This document shows positions 31,692 through 42,933 of a stretch of 64,000 bases of DNA, piece after piece. The stretch spans positions 1,368,185 through 1,432,184 of the forward strand of contig JAEVLN010000018.1 in NCBI GenBank assembly GCA_018350325.1, read 5' to 3'. Position 1 is the first letter of the stretch. Every line of letters begins with the position of its first letter. The translations under genes were made by a program, and so were the position numbers. This DNA is from Globodera rostochiensis. Taxonomy: Eukaryota > Nematoda > Chromadorea > Rhabditida > Heteroderidae. The notes under the pieces are model-generated. The model ran no database searches, was not told the DNA's origin, and saw nothing but the letters and a program-made list of their open reading frames with translations.

Positions 31692-31844
31692 ATTTTAAAT
31701 GGAGTCATTTTTGTCTACTTCCATGACACATATCCGGAAGTTGTGCTTAAGGCTGTTACCATGTCCGAGTTAATCGGGTTTTGTTTTGTTTTAGCACTTT
31801 TTAATGTGTTAATTCAAAAGATGTTTTTTATATATTTTTTTTAA
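31692..31844 (+). CDS. open exon-like frame without ATG
   Basis: 48 codons between stops: GVIFVYFHDTYPEVVLKAVT then MSELIGFCFVLALFNVLIQK. The first half has coding composition; the second is hydrophobic and AT-rich and may be intron read-through. A shorter ATG frame (MESFLSTSMTHIRKL) overlaps. Confidence 0.35.
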   Translation: MLNGVIFVYFHDTYPEVVLKAVTMSELIGFCFVLALFNVLIQKMFFIYFF

Positions 31845-32126
31845 TGCCTAACCTACATTGTGTAACGCGCAAATTCTACTGTCTTTTGTTCACACAGTAA
31901 AATATTGATTTTGAAATTTGCTGTTTTGTAATTAGATTTTCACTTGAATGGCCGTAGCTCTGTAGCTGTAACTTTCAGAGAATATATGTTTACTTTCTAT
32001 TTTTTTATATTTATCATTTTGTTTTCGCTAACCTTCTCAATTCACCAATCAAAAGTTTTAATTATTAAATTATTGCAATGTTATCAGTTATAATTCTCAT
32101 AAAAAATTTAATAATTTGCTATACAG

Positions 32127-32213
32127 ATTTCTGCCAGTTGCTATAAATATACCCACGGCGGTTCCTTTTCCTCGCCAAAATTTATAAATTCATTTTTTTT
32201 TAGTCTTTTATAA
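32127..32213 (+). CDS. terminal exon candidate
   Basis: Acceptor atttgctatacag| then ISASCYKYTHGGSFSSPKFI and a stop 29 codons on. Only this frame is open in the G+C-rich part. Confidence 0.35.
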   Translation: MSASCYKYTHGGSFSSPKFINSFFFSLL

Positions 32214-32398
32214 AAATATATATATAAAATTGTAACATTTTAATATTCTTTTTTTTTTGTTTTTTTAATAATTGTTATTGTAATTTACTGTATATGAATT
32301 TAGCTCTATTGTTGTGTCGTTAGGACGCTGATGAAGTTACATAAATTGTTTATATTTTCTGTTTTAATATATTCTAATAATTTATTTTATGCCCATTG

Positions 32399-32470
32399 TT
32401 GAAATATCTTTTTCATGTTCATTCCTCCAAATAATTCGAACAAAACTGTAGTCGTCGTACATCTTCGTGA
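32399..32470 (+). CDS. short exon-like frame
   Basis: FMFIPPNNSNKTVVVVHLRD and a stop. It contains an N-x-T site and a valine strand. No splice border identified. Confidence 0.25.
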
Positions 32471-32769
32471 CTGATGATATTTGGTAACTTGTTTATGAAA
32501 CTTTTGTGTTTTAGTTTTATAATTTTATACTTTAGTCGATACATCATCGTGTAAATTAAATTGATTATTATCTTATTATTTTCTTATGGTCATCCTAGAA
32601 CAATTTTTAAGAAAATTGTTTATAAAGATTTCCATTAAAAACAGTAAGAAACCGCTTTTTAAAATAATTCTAAAACAACTTTTTTCTTAACTTAAAAGTT
32701 TATTTCTCAAATGGAGGGCATCCAAAAATACCAGAAAATGTTTCTAATATTTCTAAAATTTCTAGGAAA

Positions 32770-33135
32770 TTGATATATAAACTATCATATAATACAAGTC
32801 AAAAACAAATCAGAAAATTTGATGGAAGAACGCCCATGAGTCCATATTTTACTTACAAATTACATGCGATGGCCGCTAACATTGATTTTGAAATTAAATT
32901 TTATTTTTTTCTTTATCAATTATTTTTATTACGTCTTTTAGTAGAAATGATATAATAGAATTTTTAATATTCAATTTGTATTGTGTTGAACGCTTATGCA
33001 AATTACTTTAAACTAAACAATCTTTTTGATGAATTAGACTATTGTTTGGTCAAATATTCTGATAATGTAGAAGTCAGCGGACTTGAGTTTCAGGCTGAGA
33101 AGATCATGGGCTATTGGAAAAACGGACATCATTAA
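32770..33135 (+). CDS. two open segments left of the long-TIR element
   Basis: 32770-32955 reads KQIRKFDGRTPMSPYFTYKL then HAMAANIDFEI. 32968-33135 reads NYFKLNNLFDELDYCLVKYS then DNVEVSGLEFQAEKIMGYWK and stops. Both look more coding-like than chance and may be exons of one plus-strand gene into which the element at 33240 inserted. Splice borders are not clear. Unrecognised. Confidence 0.35.
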
Positions 33136-33387
33136 AATGCAATGTACAGTACCCTTTCTTTGAGAATTTAGGTACCGTATATGCTCTTTTAATTGCACCA
33201 GCGACATTATTTTTCAACCTACTCAGAAAGGGCGACATTCTTGGTGGGTGGATAGAGCACCCCTGGGTTCTTAAATAAACTGTTGTCATTTTTTGCCAAA
33301 AACCCTCCGGGGAAGAGATATGAGGCTTTAAACTTTAAATATTTGCAATAAATTCATCTTTTAATGTAAGCCGCTTGTCTGCTTTCG

Positions 33388-33450
33388 TGGCACAGTGACT
33401 GTGCTCTGAATTCTTTTTTTGCCCTTCCCAGGTTCGAATCCCCGCGGTGC
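33388..33450 (+). other. tRNA-like module in left arm
   Basis: A box at 33388-33398, B box at 33431-33441 and a 3' ccccgcggtgc end. The T stem pairs poorly and the acceptor stem is not convincing, so I do not call a functional tRNA. It may be a SINE head or an internal pol III promoter. The inverted copy is at about 34068-34132. Confidence 0.55.
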
Positions 33451-33548
33451 AAATATTTTTTTCAATGTTTTTTGTGCTTTTCGATGTATTATAACTTAAA
33501 CCAAATTCCTCTGTAATTATACAAATTTTTTTTATTATATTAAAATTT

Positions 33549-33836
33549 TTATTGATTTTCACACATATGATAATCTTCAAAAAAATGTTTGAAGCACAAA
33601 AACAATTCGCAATATGCGCATCGGAGTAAAATGTAATTTTCACAATTCATTATTTGGCAATTGTCGTTATCTTTGGGCAGTTCAAAGCAATATTTGACTG
33701 GGTGTTCAAATTTTGGCAATGATTCGTTCCCAAAATAGCCCGCTTTTTGCCATGCAAAATTAATCCAAGCATTAAATCTATCCGCTTGCAAGTGATTATG
33801 AATTAATGATTGCAATTTGACAATGTTGTCCCTATC
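33549..33836 (-). CDS. Cys/His-rich protein fragment of the element
   Basis: The frame is open from about 33840 (RDNIVKLQSLIHNHLQADRF then NAWINFAWQKAGYF) with no ATG. It ends with a metal-site-like cluster: NCQIMNCENY, RCAYCELFLCFKHFFEDYHM and a final Cys, giving C..C..C-x2-C plus H-F-F-x2-Y-H-x-C. The order of a helical LQSLIH...AW segment then a zinc cluster resembles C-termini of mobile-element or virus-related proteins found widely in invertebrates, but I cannot name the family. It appears truncated at its N-terminus. Confidence 0.5.
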   Translation of the reverse strand, partial: DRDNIVKLQSLIHNHLQADRFNAWINFAWQKAGYFGNESLPKFEHPVKYCFELPKDNDNCQIMNCENYILLRCAYCELFLCFKHFFEDYHMCENQ

Positions 33837-34575
33837 ATGAAGATTGCATTATATCATAGACAAGGACAAACTGTGTAATTTTTCGGGTAAATTCCTTCCA
33901 CATTCTAAATTCAGGGAAAAGTCCAGTTTAACTTATTAAATTTCACCGAAAAATATAGACAATTTGGATTTAAAAGAGCAAAGAATAGAAATCGATGAGC
34001 AACGCAGTGTCGAAGATGCGCTAATTTATTCATCGAAAAGCACAAAAAACATTGAAAAAAAAATTTGCACCGCGGGGATTCGAACCTGGGAAGGGCAAAA
34101 AAAGAATTCAGAGCACAGTCACTGTGCCACGAAAGCAGACAAGCGGCTTACATTAAAAGATGAATTTATTGCAAATATTTAAAGTTTAAAGCCTCATATC
34201 TCTTCCCCGGAGGGTATTTGGCAAAAAATGACAACAGTTTATTTAAGAACCCAGGGGTGCTCTATCCACCCACCAAGTTTTGTTCGGATCCGCCACGGAC
34301 ACCCGAAGACCTTCCTTTGTTAGTACTTTGATCACAAAGTGCTATTTAAAAGATTCGAGATCTGACATAAATTCCCTGGCTTGACGGCGCTTTGCAACAA
34401 TCATTTATTATGAAATTTCATTATAAGTGACAAATAGTAAAATTTTTTATTATTATTGCTTAAATATTTTCATTAAATCAAATATTGTTTTCATTTTCTC
34501 AAATTTACATTTTACATTTTTAAGTTATCGTAATTTTAAACTCGAAAATGTGAACAATTAAAAGTGATCACTTAG

Positions 34576-34642
34576 ATTTGTCGATCACACAAATCGGGAT
34601 TTGGGACAATTGGACCGAGATAATGAAGGTCACGGAAAATAA
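34576..34642 (+). CDS. terminal exon candidate, three open frames
   Basis: After gtgatcacttag| one frame reads FVDHTNRDLGQLDRDNEGHG and stops. A second frame without that acceptor reads LSITQIGIWDNWTEIMKVTE. An internal donor (gaag|gtcacg) is also possible. Probably exonic; frame unsettled. Confidence 0.35.
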
Positions 34643-34816
34643 AAGGCATATGCTCACTAATACTTTCGGTTTACATGCTTATTCGTATTCATTAAAGTGC
34701 CAGTAATAACTTATGATGATGCTGTACACTTTTAACATTTAGGTTTATTTAGATTTTTGCCGGCATTTTCCTTGTCGCTCCTTTTCTCTTTGCAATCCTT
34801 TGTTTACACCTTGTAG

Positions 34817-34861
34817 GACTAAATGATCTTCGTACGGATGTCCAATGCCAGTGCTTATTTT
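34817..34861 (+). CDS. short internal exon candidate
   Basis: ccttgtag| and tatttt|gtaaga bound LNDLRTDVQCQCLF. Both borders are reasonable. Confidence 0.35.
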
Positions 34862-35269
34862 GTAAGATTAAAAATTTTGAATATGCATATCATGGTTGAG
34901 AGTTTAGTGAATAACATTTGTTTTTATTTAATAACTAAATCATAATATTAATTGTTACACATTCGTTTTTTTAATTAAATTGGCTATTCGACATAAAAAC
35001 TGCTAAAATTTTTCGGTATTATCATTAACGCTGTGCATAACGAAACGAGTTCTTTCCGCCGAACTTCATTATGAAATTGTAATAAATAATAATTAGATTG
35101 CTATATATAGAGAAATATTATTTTAGTTGTTTTATGTTCCAATGTTGAATTTTCATTTATTAATCATAACGAACGCTCATGTTGTAGTTTAAAAAACTTG
35201 ACATCATTGCAATAAACTTTAATGTAATGTTTATTTTGTCGGTAACCAGGATTTAATTTTGGGTTAACA

Positions 35270-35340
35270 TTTTTTTGCGATCTAAGTTTTCTCTACAAAA
35301 TCAATGGAGCGTGGATCATAAATGACCGAACCATTCCGAC
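35270..35340 (-). CDS. exon-like island
   Basis: After gaaaacag| the minus strand reads LFSRNGSVIYDPRSIDFVEK and stops. A plus frame (LYKINGAWIINDRTIPTE) is also open. Strand uncertain. Confidence 0.3.
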
Positions 35341-35676
35341 TGAATAGCTGTTTTCTGATATTCCGTTTTTATGGTGGTTTTTAAAGATAGCGAGTGGTGC
35401 GAGAAAACTACAATTTTTTATAATTTGAGCGTTTTTTCTTATACTTGTTTCTTCTTTATTCAACTGTTTTTGCTTCAGCCTCCAATTTGAACTAAGGTTA
35501 GTTTTGGTGATTGCTCTAACTCGCGGTATCGCAAATTCTACTAACCATTGTACTCTTAAAGTAAATTATTTTATGCAAAATTTAATTAAAAATGGTTTCT
35601 TTTTTGCTCACAATTTTTTATTAAAAATTTATTATTATTATTTTGTTGGGAATTCTACTTTAGTGCGGGGTGGGTG

Positions 35677-35700
35677 TTGGCGGTGCCGATAGGCGGCGCC
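35677..35700. repeat. palindrome-family copy
   Basis: ggcggtgccgataggcggcg in otherwise AT-rich DNA, followed by the usual gaaaattttggaattttc flank. Confidence 0.6.
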
Positions 35701-36320
35701 GAAGAAAATTTTGGAATTTTCGACTTTACTTTGCTATTTTTTGAAGATTAACAATATTTGTAAGAATTGGTCAAAGAATTACGCCAAACCTTCACAATTC
35801 AACTAGTAAAGCGAAAAACTTTCCTGAAACACGAAAATAAAGGAAAAATAAGTACGGAGGCCTTAAAAGGACAAATATTCCAAATAAGGACGGACATTGG
35901 CACCTCTGTCATAATTTATAAATTTTGGATGCAAAGATCGAAAGGGCAGAAAAATTTTATGTATGAGAAATTAAACTATTTTTCTAAAAGATTAACCAGG
36001 ACTTAAAAAAATTTCCTTTTTTTATTGCATTATGACATTATTTTTAAATTAGAAATCCAATCGCAAGTTTTGCTAGTGGAGAGACACCCAGTTGTATGGA
36101 CCTTTAAATTTAAAAATATAAATTTGCTTTTTGTCATTTATTTGTCTAGATTTTACGATAAAATTAATTTTAATTTTTAATTATCTGTGCTTTCAACGAC
36201 CTTCAATTTCAGCGATTTGTTTTGTTTCATCAATAAACACTTTATATATATATATATTCCTTTTGACTTCCGAGATTTTTTGGTTTTTAATTTGAGTATG
36301 ACGCTAAATTTGTTTCATTA

Positions 36321-36593
36321 ATGATAAGTGATCCATTGATTGTTTTATTTTATGGTATGGCGGGTGAGGTTGCCATTTCAGTACCAAGCAGTTTCTGTAA
36401 CATTAAAATGATTCGTTTTATTTTTCGTAAATTAAATTTGTGTATTATGCACGGATGTTGCGGGCAAACGAATCGCGGCGGTCGGCTTTTGCAACCACGG
36501 TGTGTGATTTCGTTTCGGTTTTTAATGTTTGAACTAATTTTTTTTCGATTATTTCACATACTGGCTGGCCCTTCAGTTTTGCCTATCAGGTGA
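36321..36593 (+). CDS. open frame containing two exon-like islands
   Basis: Two G+C-richer islands share one frame: DPLIVLFYGMAGEVAISVPS (36327-36390) and CIMHGCCGQTNRGGRLLQPR (36440-36500). Each contains a possible donor (gcg|gtgagg, ccacg|gtgtgt). The 90-codon frame may be two exons plus unspliced intron. No family recognised. Confidence 0.35.
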   Translation: MISDPLIVLFYGMAGEVAISVPSSFCNIKMIRFIFRKLNLCIMHGCCGQTNRGGRLLQPRCVISFRFLMFELIFFRLFHILAGPSVLPIR

Positions 36594-36639
36594 TCGCCTG
36601 GTGCGCTTTTAATTTGTTCATTGGCGGAACAAGCTTAAT

Positions 36640-37520
36640 AATTGCGCGCATTTAGTCTATAATTTAGATTTTGTGAAATATTAATATTAACTCATTTTAT
36701 AAATTAATTATTATAAGTATGATTTTTAATGTCACATGTAATTCAATTAAAATATTTTTTCACAAATTTATAGCAGCTTTATTAACAGATTGCCTTGAAT
36801 TGTTAACATAATGTCATTTATTAAACACTTTTATTTTCTTTAATTTTTTTTTTTGTTTTTGAATATCTATCCTTTATTTTTTATGGTTATTTCAAAATAA
36901 ATTTTAATAGATAATTTTTAATAATTAGAAACGAGCAATTACTTAAGGTGTTATATTTAGTTTTTTTTGGCTTTTATACTCGTTTTTATTTAATGTTTTG
37001 TGCTTTAATTAATATTATTGTTTATACTTATTTTTGGGCGTCTTAGGGAAGTTGCCCATTCACTGCAATTTTCCTCGGTGCAAACAAGATGGAAACGCAA
37101 GGGAATAATTCGCCGCTTAACAATATATTGGCGGTTTCTCTAAAGGGAAAAAATTCTCCGAGAAATTTTGTTCAAATATTTGAAGTTATTTGTTTTGAAT
37201 TTTATTCGTGTTTTAAAATTTTGAGTATTTATTACTCATAAAATTTATTTCTTTTAGTTTTAACATTTTAAATTAGTTTATTTAAAAATATGTTGAACTT
37301 GTTTGTTTGTTAGTTGATTGAATTTTTGCTGCTTCCGAATAATATTTAGCTTTGCAAATATTTAATTATTTTGGATTTATATTTCAATTTAGTTGTTTGA
37401 ATTAAAAAAGAGACTTCTAATATAAATTTCTCATTTTATAAATTAATTATTATTTGTATAGTTTTTAATGTTACATGTAATGCAATTCAAATATTTTTGT
37501 CACAAAATTTATAGCAGCTT
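36640..37520. repeat. local duplication
   Basis: 36690-36785 (atgattt...tttatagcagctttatta) recurs at 37435-37525 with small changes. Between them 37049-37260 is paralogous to 31100-31260. Confidence 0.6.
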
Positions 37521-37526
37521 TATTAG

Positions 37527-37609
37527 GCCAAACTGACACCGGATGCGGCTTCCCCGCGCCGGTTACCCCTAGGTGGGTCTTTTCGGAGCTGTCCAGTTGG
37601 AAAAAGTGA
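37527..37609 (+). CDS. terminal exon candidate
   Basis: Following agctttattag|, the frame reads QTDTGCGFPAPVTPRWVFSE then LSSWKK and tga, in the most G+C-rich patch of the neighbourhood. One other frame is open only to a donor (cctag|gtgggt) giving AKLTPDAASPRRLPL. Confidence 0.4.
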
Positions 37610-37955
37610 AAAGTCACTTTTCAAACGTGTGTTTATATTTTGGCAGTTCGTGTTTCATTTTAAAATTTCTTAAAGTTTAATTGCTTCTTGGTTTAATTCA
37701 ATTTTTTCCGAAAAATTTTTCTTCAAAGATCTGAAGTTTGCATTTATTTGATTTTTTTTTCTTGTTAAACAAGATAACATTTGTTTTGAAAATAAATATT
37801 ATTGTTTTTGATCATATTTTTAGCTGAAAATGTTATCAATTTTTTGCTTTTAACGTATTTCCTCAAATTGAATATATTTGTTGACAATTATTTTATATGT
37901 TACCAACTTATTTTTATAATCCATCCAAATTTTTCTAACCCAATTCAATTTCGTC

Positions 37956-38045
37956 ATGCTCGGAGAATTCTATCTCTTCAGCGACCAAGTCATCATTATG
38001 GTTAATGTTTTCTTGCTGTATGTTGGTCAATGCGCGCGTGCCTAA
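37956..38045 (+). CDS. short ORF with membrane segment
   Basis: MLGEFYLFSDQVIIMVNVFL then LYVGQCARA and stop. It has coding-like composition with one hydrophobic helix. It could be a small protein or an exon. Confidence 0.35.
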   Translation: MLGEFYLFSDQVIIMVNVFLLYVGQCARA

Positions 38046-38676
38046 ATTTTTCGTTTACCTCTCTGGCCTGATCCTTAGCTAACATATCATTTTTTGTACA
38101 TTCCACCGTAATCAAATCTCCGTAGGGACTCGATATTTATTCAATTAATTGTTAAATTTAAATTTTTTTCATCAATATTCCAATAGTCATGATATTGCTT
38201 GGTTGGTAATAATGTGGAATACTTTTTATTTTCACCTTTTTTGTATTTTTAAATTCGTTAAGGTTGTAAAATGAAGCGACATGACGTAGAACAAAGTTTC
38301 TAGATCATCTTTGCGGCTTTTAAATTTATATTTTATATATATTTTTTTACTTTTGGATCTTTACTCGAAGTTGCATTTAAAAAAAAGCCGAAATAGATAC
38401 AAAAAAATTTTTTTATTTCAGTTAAACATTCTTATTTTTATATTCCTGTTGAACAGCTTTCTACTTTCATTATATAATTTTAGCCAACCTCCTAATTATT
38501 TCACTAATTTTAAGAAACCATTTTTATTTGATTTAGATATTTTGTTTAAAGTCTTTTAAATCGCCATGAATTTAAAGTAAGTATTTTTTTCATTATTTTT
38601 CTTATCATTTATTAACACGATTCATATCAATAATCTAGTCTAATTTATTGACAAGAATGGTTAGGTGATTAAACAG

Positions 38677-38729
38677 TTTTTTCTTTGACGAAGTGATTAT
38701 GAGTGATACGTTTCTGCTGAAACATGACG
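38677..38729 (+). CDS. internal exon candidate
   Basis: gattaaacag| and catgacg|gtatgg bound FFFDEVIMSDTFLLKHD. Unrecognised. Confidence 0.35.
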
Positions 38730-38811
38730 GTATGGATCTTTCAATTTATTAATCCAATTGTTTTCTTAACTTGTTAAAACTTTAATATTTTGATTTTTTT
38801 GCATTATTTGA

Positions 38812-38882
38812 CTATTAAAATCGGTCTCGCTCAATTCAATGACCGGCATTCGTGGGTTTCCCTTAGTGAAAAACTTTTGTAA
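38812..38882 (+). CDS. terminal exon-like frame
   Basis: KIGLAQFNDRHSWVSLSEKL and a stop. The composition is convincing but the acceptor is not visible. Confidence 0.3.
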
Positions 38883-39189
38883 TATTTTTAAGTGAATACG
38901 GGCCTGTAGCATAATTTTTAATTTGATAATTGGGCCATGATCTCTGTAAGTAAAAAATAGAAATCAAGATAGTTCACACAAAAATTCAGACAAAAAAAAC
39001 TTAAATCGCTGCGTATCAACGATTTTGCTAATATTTTATGTGATCAGAATTAACTATAATATATTTTTCAATTGGCAATGTGCCGGACCCAAGACCAATT
39101 TCAGCACCGCTGGCAGCATCTTAATATAAAACGGGTATTTTTATGAAAAAATCTTCAACGGCGCGGACCCTGTACTATAATGATCACAG

Positions 39190-39244
39190 TTGTCCAGATT
39201 TTTATTGGACTCTTCTAGTCCAAATACATGCTGTCGTGCCATGT
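39190..39244 (+). CDS. internal exon candidate
   Basis: ataatgatcacag| and ccatgt|gtaatg bound CPDFYWTLLVQIHAVVPC. It is preceded at 39080-39170 by a G+C-rich, repeat-like patch (gtgccggacccaagaccaat, cggcgcggaccctg). Confidence 0.35.
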
Positions 39245-39259
39245 GTAATGGTAAATATT

Positions 39260-40325
39260 TATTCAACTTTATTTTAAAATAATTTTAACATTAAGCAAAT
39301 TTAATTTTTTTTGTTTGCTTTTATTACAAATCATTTAAAACTTTACTGAATTGAAAATTCTATTTTATTTTTTTTTTTGCATTTTTACTTGTATAAATTT
39401 AGTTGTAGCATGTGATACTTTGTTATATAGTGTTTTTAAATTTTTGATTTGCTTTTATTGATTTTGGACGCTATTGAGTCAAGTAGTGTTTTATAATTGT
39501 TAATTGAAAACCATGGTTAATTTGAAAAAACGATATTCGGAATTATTTTTTCAGTTTCAATAAGTTACGTTAAGAATAGTTAATATAAAAATAATTTTAA
39601 GTAACATATAACTTTTAATATTTATACTTTCTAATAAATTACCTCGTATTATAATTAATGCGATTACTTCCATTTTATAAGTAAAATTCCTTACTTTTTA
39701 ATTTGTCAATGATAAAATATTTAAGTATTTGTCTATATATTTAAATAGTTAACTGTTTAAATGGATTATTAATGTATTGGTCTAAAATAGTATAAAATGT
39801 TTGGTTTTTGATGATTAATTTATGTAGTTGGCTGTAATATTAAACAAAAATTATACTGTTGTGTGTATTATTTTATTTATGTATTTGTCTATTAGAAGAT
39901 TAATTAATGAATTTTGTGATTATTATTAATTTATTATCAGCAGAAAATGCTCAGATTACTCATAAAATTCTGTACTATATCTGTACTCATTTATTAGAAC
40001 ATTTAATGCATTATTATAGGCATAAAATGCTGCAGGATTGCCCATAAATGTATCATTCGTTTCAAAATATATATTTGTCTATTTTAGGTTTGCTTTATTT
40101 AAATAATAGTGACTTCGTCTCTGGCTTTCAGTAATATTTTTTGCTCTTACTACCTTGTAGATTTTTAATTTTTTTTTTAATACACTTTTTGTAGATCATT
40201 TTTTCTTGAAACTTGAGCTTTATATATAGTTTCAAAAGATCTTTTGGCTTTTGTTATGATTTAAATAATATAATTCATGAGTAAAATTATTTATAAATAT
40301 TTTAATATATTATATAGATTTCGTT
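39260..40325. other. AT-rich DNA, no gene seen
   Basis: Over 1 kb at very low G+C with no island, RNA gene or repeat boundary that I can support. Confidence 0.5.
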
Positions 40326-40328
40326 ATC

Positions 40329-40446
40329 ATGAGCCAGCGTGTTAAAAAGTGTTTCGCACGCCCCAAATGTGAGCCAGTAGAGCTCTTTCCCAAGCTTTGC
40401 GAGACGCCGCAGGTGCAAGGAATCCAGTTGGCACATGGGGTAAGAC
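40329..40446. CDS. exon island open on both strands
   Basis: Plus: ATG at 40329, MSQRVKKCFARPKCEPVELF then PKLCETPQVQGIQLAHG, ending exactly at a gtaaga donor (37 codons). Minus: strong acceptor (cttttactttggcccag|) then VLPHVPTGFLAPAASRKAWE, RALLAHIWGVRNTF and stop (35 codons). Both are excellent by border and composition, so strand cannot be decided by eye. About 30 bp (agtagagctcttt) recur at 41372. Confidence 0.45.
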
Positions 40447-41351
40447 CTGGGCCAAAGTAAAAGGAGTTTTTGTTTCACTTACAAAATTTTTCAAAAATGT
40501 GTTTTTTCTTAATTTCTCGTATGTGTCGGCGTTAAACTTTATCAAGAATTTGAAATCACGGAGATATCCATTGTTTTAGAAATCGCCCAAAAGCTTTCTC
40601 TTCATTGTTAATGATTGATTTTCATCTGTCATTAAGCATAAATACAATTTCGATTCCCATGATGATTTTGTCTGTCTCATCACTGATATACATTTTAAAA
40701 TCTTTGTTGAATATCAACCTGTTAAATAACTTTTGCCAATCACTTCTGTACTTATTTCCCAGTGATTTTTTTCCAAATTTGAAGGAATTAATGTAATTAA
40801 TTAAACCAGGTCGGGTTCAGGCCAATTTACATTTAAATTAATTTAACATTTATTTGTAATAGTTTTTGGGTTGTGCTTAGCATTTATTTTTATCATTTAT
40901 TTATTATTTAAAACTTATCTTGAAACAAATGAAAAAGATTAGAAATTAGAATTTTTTAATTATTTTTTTGCAATTCATTGATAAACCGCACAACACGGCA
41001 CCGAAAATAATAAAACCGTTTGCCTCTATGAGTATTTTGTGAAATTTATTAGTTGATTTCAAGAAATTTTTAATGTTTTTTATATTATGCCAAAATATTA
41101 AGTTATTTCAAGTGCATCAAATGGATCGCCGCTTTTTGTTTTTAATGGTAAAGTATCAATTAAGGTATTAGAAAGAAAATATTCAAAACACTAAAATAGA
41201 AGAAAACAATCACATTTAATAATTTAAATAATAAAACAATCAATTATTACCTTATCAATGATATTTTTAATTTGTAATTTTTAATTGGCTTTGTATTTAC
41301 TAACAAATAAAGCAGTTAGCAATGCTTGAGGTTGTACATTGGCTTTTTCAC

Positions 41352-41441
41352 CCGATGAGCACAAGACGAGCAGTAGAGCTCTTTATCTAACTTGCGCTTG
41401 CACGGAATTAATTCCGCCTCGTCAACGAAGATCATGACCAT
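41352..41441 (-). CDS. first-exon candidate, minus strand
   Basis: ATG then MVMIFVDEAELIPCKRKLDK, ELYCSSCAHR, and donor |gtgaaa: 30 codons. VMIFVDEAE looks like a Walker B strand (hhhhDE) of an AAA or helicase ATPase, and CSSC could bind metal. No Walker A is visible nearby. The plus strand reads MLEVVHWLFHPMSTRRAVEL then FI-stop across the same DNA. Confidence 0.35.
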
Positions 41442-41764
41442 GAAATGTTTTTAAGTTATTGTTTCAGTAAGGTTTACTTACAATTGTATAATATAATAGG
41501 TTTTAATAATAACGGCTTATATCGTTTATTTTCAGAATAAATTTTCATTATTTGTTTATATTAACATAGAAAATGGATTTATTTACAACTACAACTAGGC
41601 AATAAACAGAAAATAAGTTGCTATTGCCTTTTTATTTTTTTAGATAAGTTATAATAATGATATCTGATTTTTTGTTATTTTTAAATCGCTAAATGTCGAT
41701 TTTAATTTTGTGTTATCAATAAACAAAACCTTGTCACTATTCTTCGATTCAATAATCTAGTATA

Positions 41765-41772
41765 GTTTTTAC
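41765..41772 (+). repeat. 8-bp target duplication (gtttttac), left
   Basis: gtttttac repeats at 42934-42941, flanking the element 41773-42933. Confidence 0.85.
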
Positions 41773-42933
41773 TAGAGCTGTTCGAGATTCTCGGTCTCGG
41801 TTCTCGAGTCGAGAAATTTCTCGGTTTTTTTGGGTCTCGGTCTCGGTTCTCTGTCTCGGGTTTTAATTCTCGGAAAACGAGACTTTTTTGCACTGGTAAA
41901 GATGGCATTTTTGATGAGAAATCATTAAAGAAAAATGCTTAATTTAATATCTTTGCACATAATCGTCACCCAGTGCCCGTGTGGCTCAGTGGTTAAGTTC
42001 TGCCTCTAACTTATTTATCGGAGTTTCTATTCCCCTAGTAAAATCTATTTTATTCTTTTTAATTTAATAATTATTCTATTTTATTGATTCTTATTGTTAG
42101 TCACAAAATAAAAACATCACTCAGAAAACCTTATAAAATGGTGTTTTTTTTAATTGTAAGTACATTTTCCTAATTAAATTCACTAAACTTTAATTTTTCC
42201 CCCGGCGGTGCCTGTCGGCACTGCCGGACCCATTATCACTCTTAAAAAGCTTCAAAAAGGTACCGTATTTTAAAATTTTTGTTGCAATTCTCTTAACAAA
42301 TTGAGTAAAAAATTTAAATCTTCGCGAAATTTTTGTTATTGTGCGATTTTACTAAAAAGGTGGGGGGGGGGAGGGGGGGGGGGGTCGGCGGTGCCGATAG
42401 GCGCCGCCGAGAAATTTTTTTAAAATTGATTTGTTTTTTGTTAGGGAAATTGATCCAAAAATTCATTTTTTCCTTGAAAGGAACTGAAAATCTTCAAAAA
42501 TTTCAACAAGTCTTCTGTCAATGCCGGGTTTTTAAAAAAAAAAAAAATATATTTTTGTTCCACTTTCGAAGGTCTCTTTCGTTTCGATAATTTCGAGGAT
42601 CTTTCGGTGTTCTTAAAAATCGAAATAAAAAAATTTCGTTTTCGACCACCCCTGATCGGCACCGCCGACCCCCCCCCCCCCTAAAAGTGAAGTAGAATTT
42701 TCAAAAAATTGTATTTTTGAAAATTCCTTAACAAAATAGCAGTAAAAACGGAAAATACACCCTTAAAAATCGAAATTGAGAATTTGTGGAACTTAAAATC
42801 AAAATTTTTTAGTGAATTTCGAAAAAAAATTTGAAATTTCTCGATTTTTTTGGGTCTCGTTCTCGGTCTCGGTTCTCGGGGTCATTTCTCAGTCTCGGTT
42901 CTCGATTCTCGTTTCAAGTCTCGAACAGCTCTA
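41773..42933. mobile_element. hAT-like non-autonomous element 1 (1161 bp)
   Basis: Terminal inverted repeats tagagctgttcgaga and a perfect 8-bp target duplication are diagnostic of the hAT superfamily. There is no transposase frame. Internal contents: TCTCGG-rich simple repeats at both ends, a degenerate tRNA-like module (A box 41982-41992), three palindrome-family copies (about 42203, 42386, 42655), G tracts, and a TTCGA-rich piece (42500-42652) shared with 26640-26830 that may be a nested insertion. Confidence 0.85.

Larger units (their letters stand above)
33240..34277. mobile_element. long-inverted-repeat element with tRNA-like arms
   Basis: About 250-bp inverted repeats (33240-33490 and 34030-34277, tip cttggtgggtggatagagca) flank a 0.54-kb centre. 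Each arm includes a tRNA-like module with A box tggcacagtga and B box ggttcgaatcc. The centre encodes a Cys/His-rich protein on the minus strand (33549-33836). No clear target duplication was found. The plus ORF 33964-34182 and minus ORF 33335-33643 are readings of the arms and are not called. Confidence 0.75.

Noticed and set aside
33388..33450. Functional tRNA gene
   Set aside because: A and B boxes are present but T and acceptor stems do not pair adequately; the same holds at 41982 and 54981.
33335..33643. ORFs in the arms of the long-TIR element, including 33964-34182 plus
   Set aside because: The two ORFs encode the same arm sequence (IEKNICTAGIRTWEGQ) read across the tRNA-like module; a symmetric artefact.
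34576..34642. Collagen, lectin or enzyme identity for the WDNWTEIM frame
   Set aside because: A few suggestive residues only, and another frame fits the splice acceptor better.
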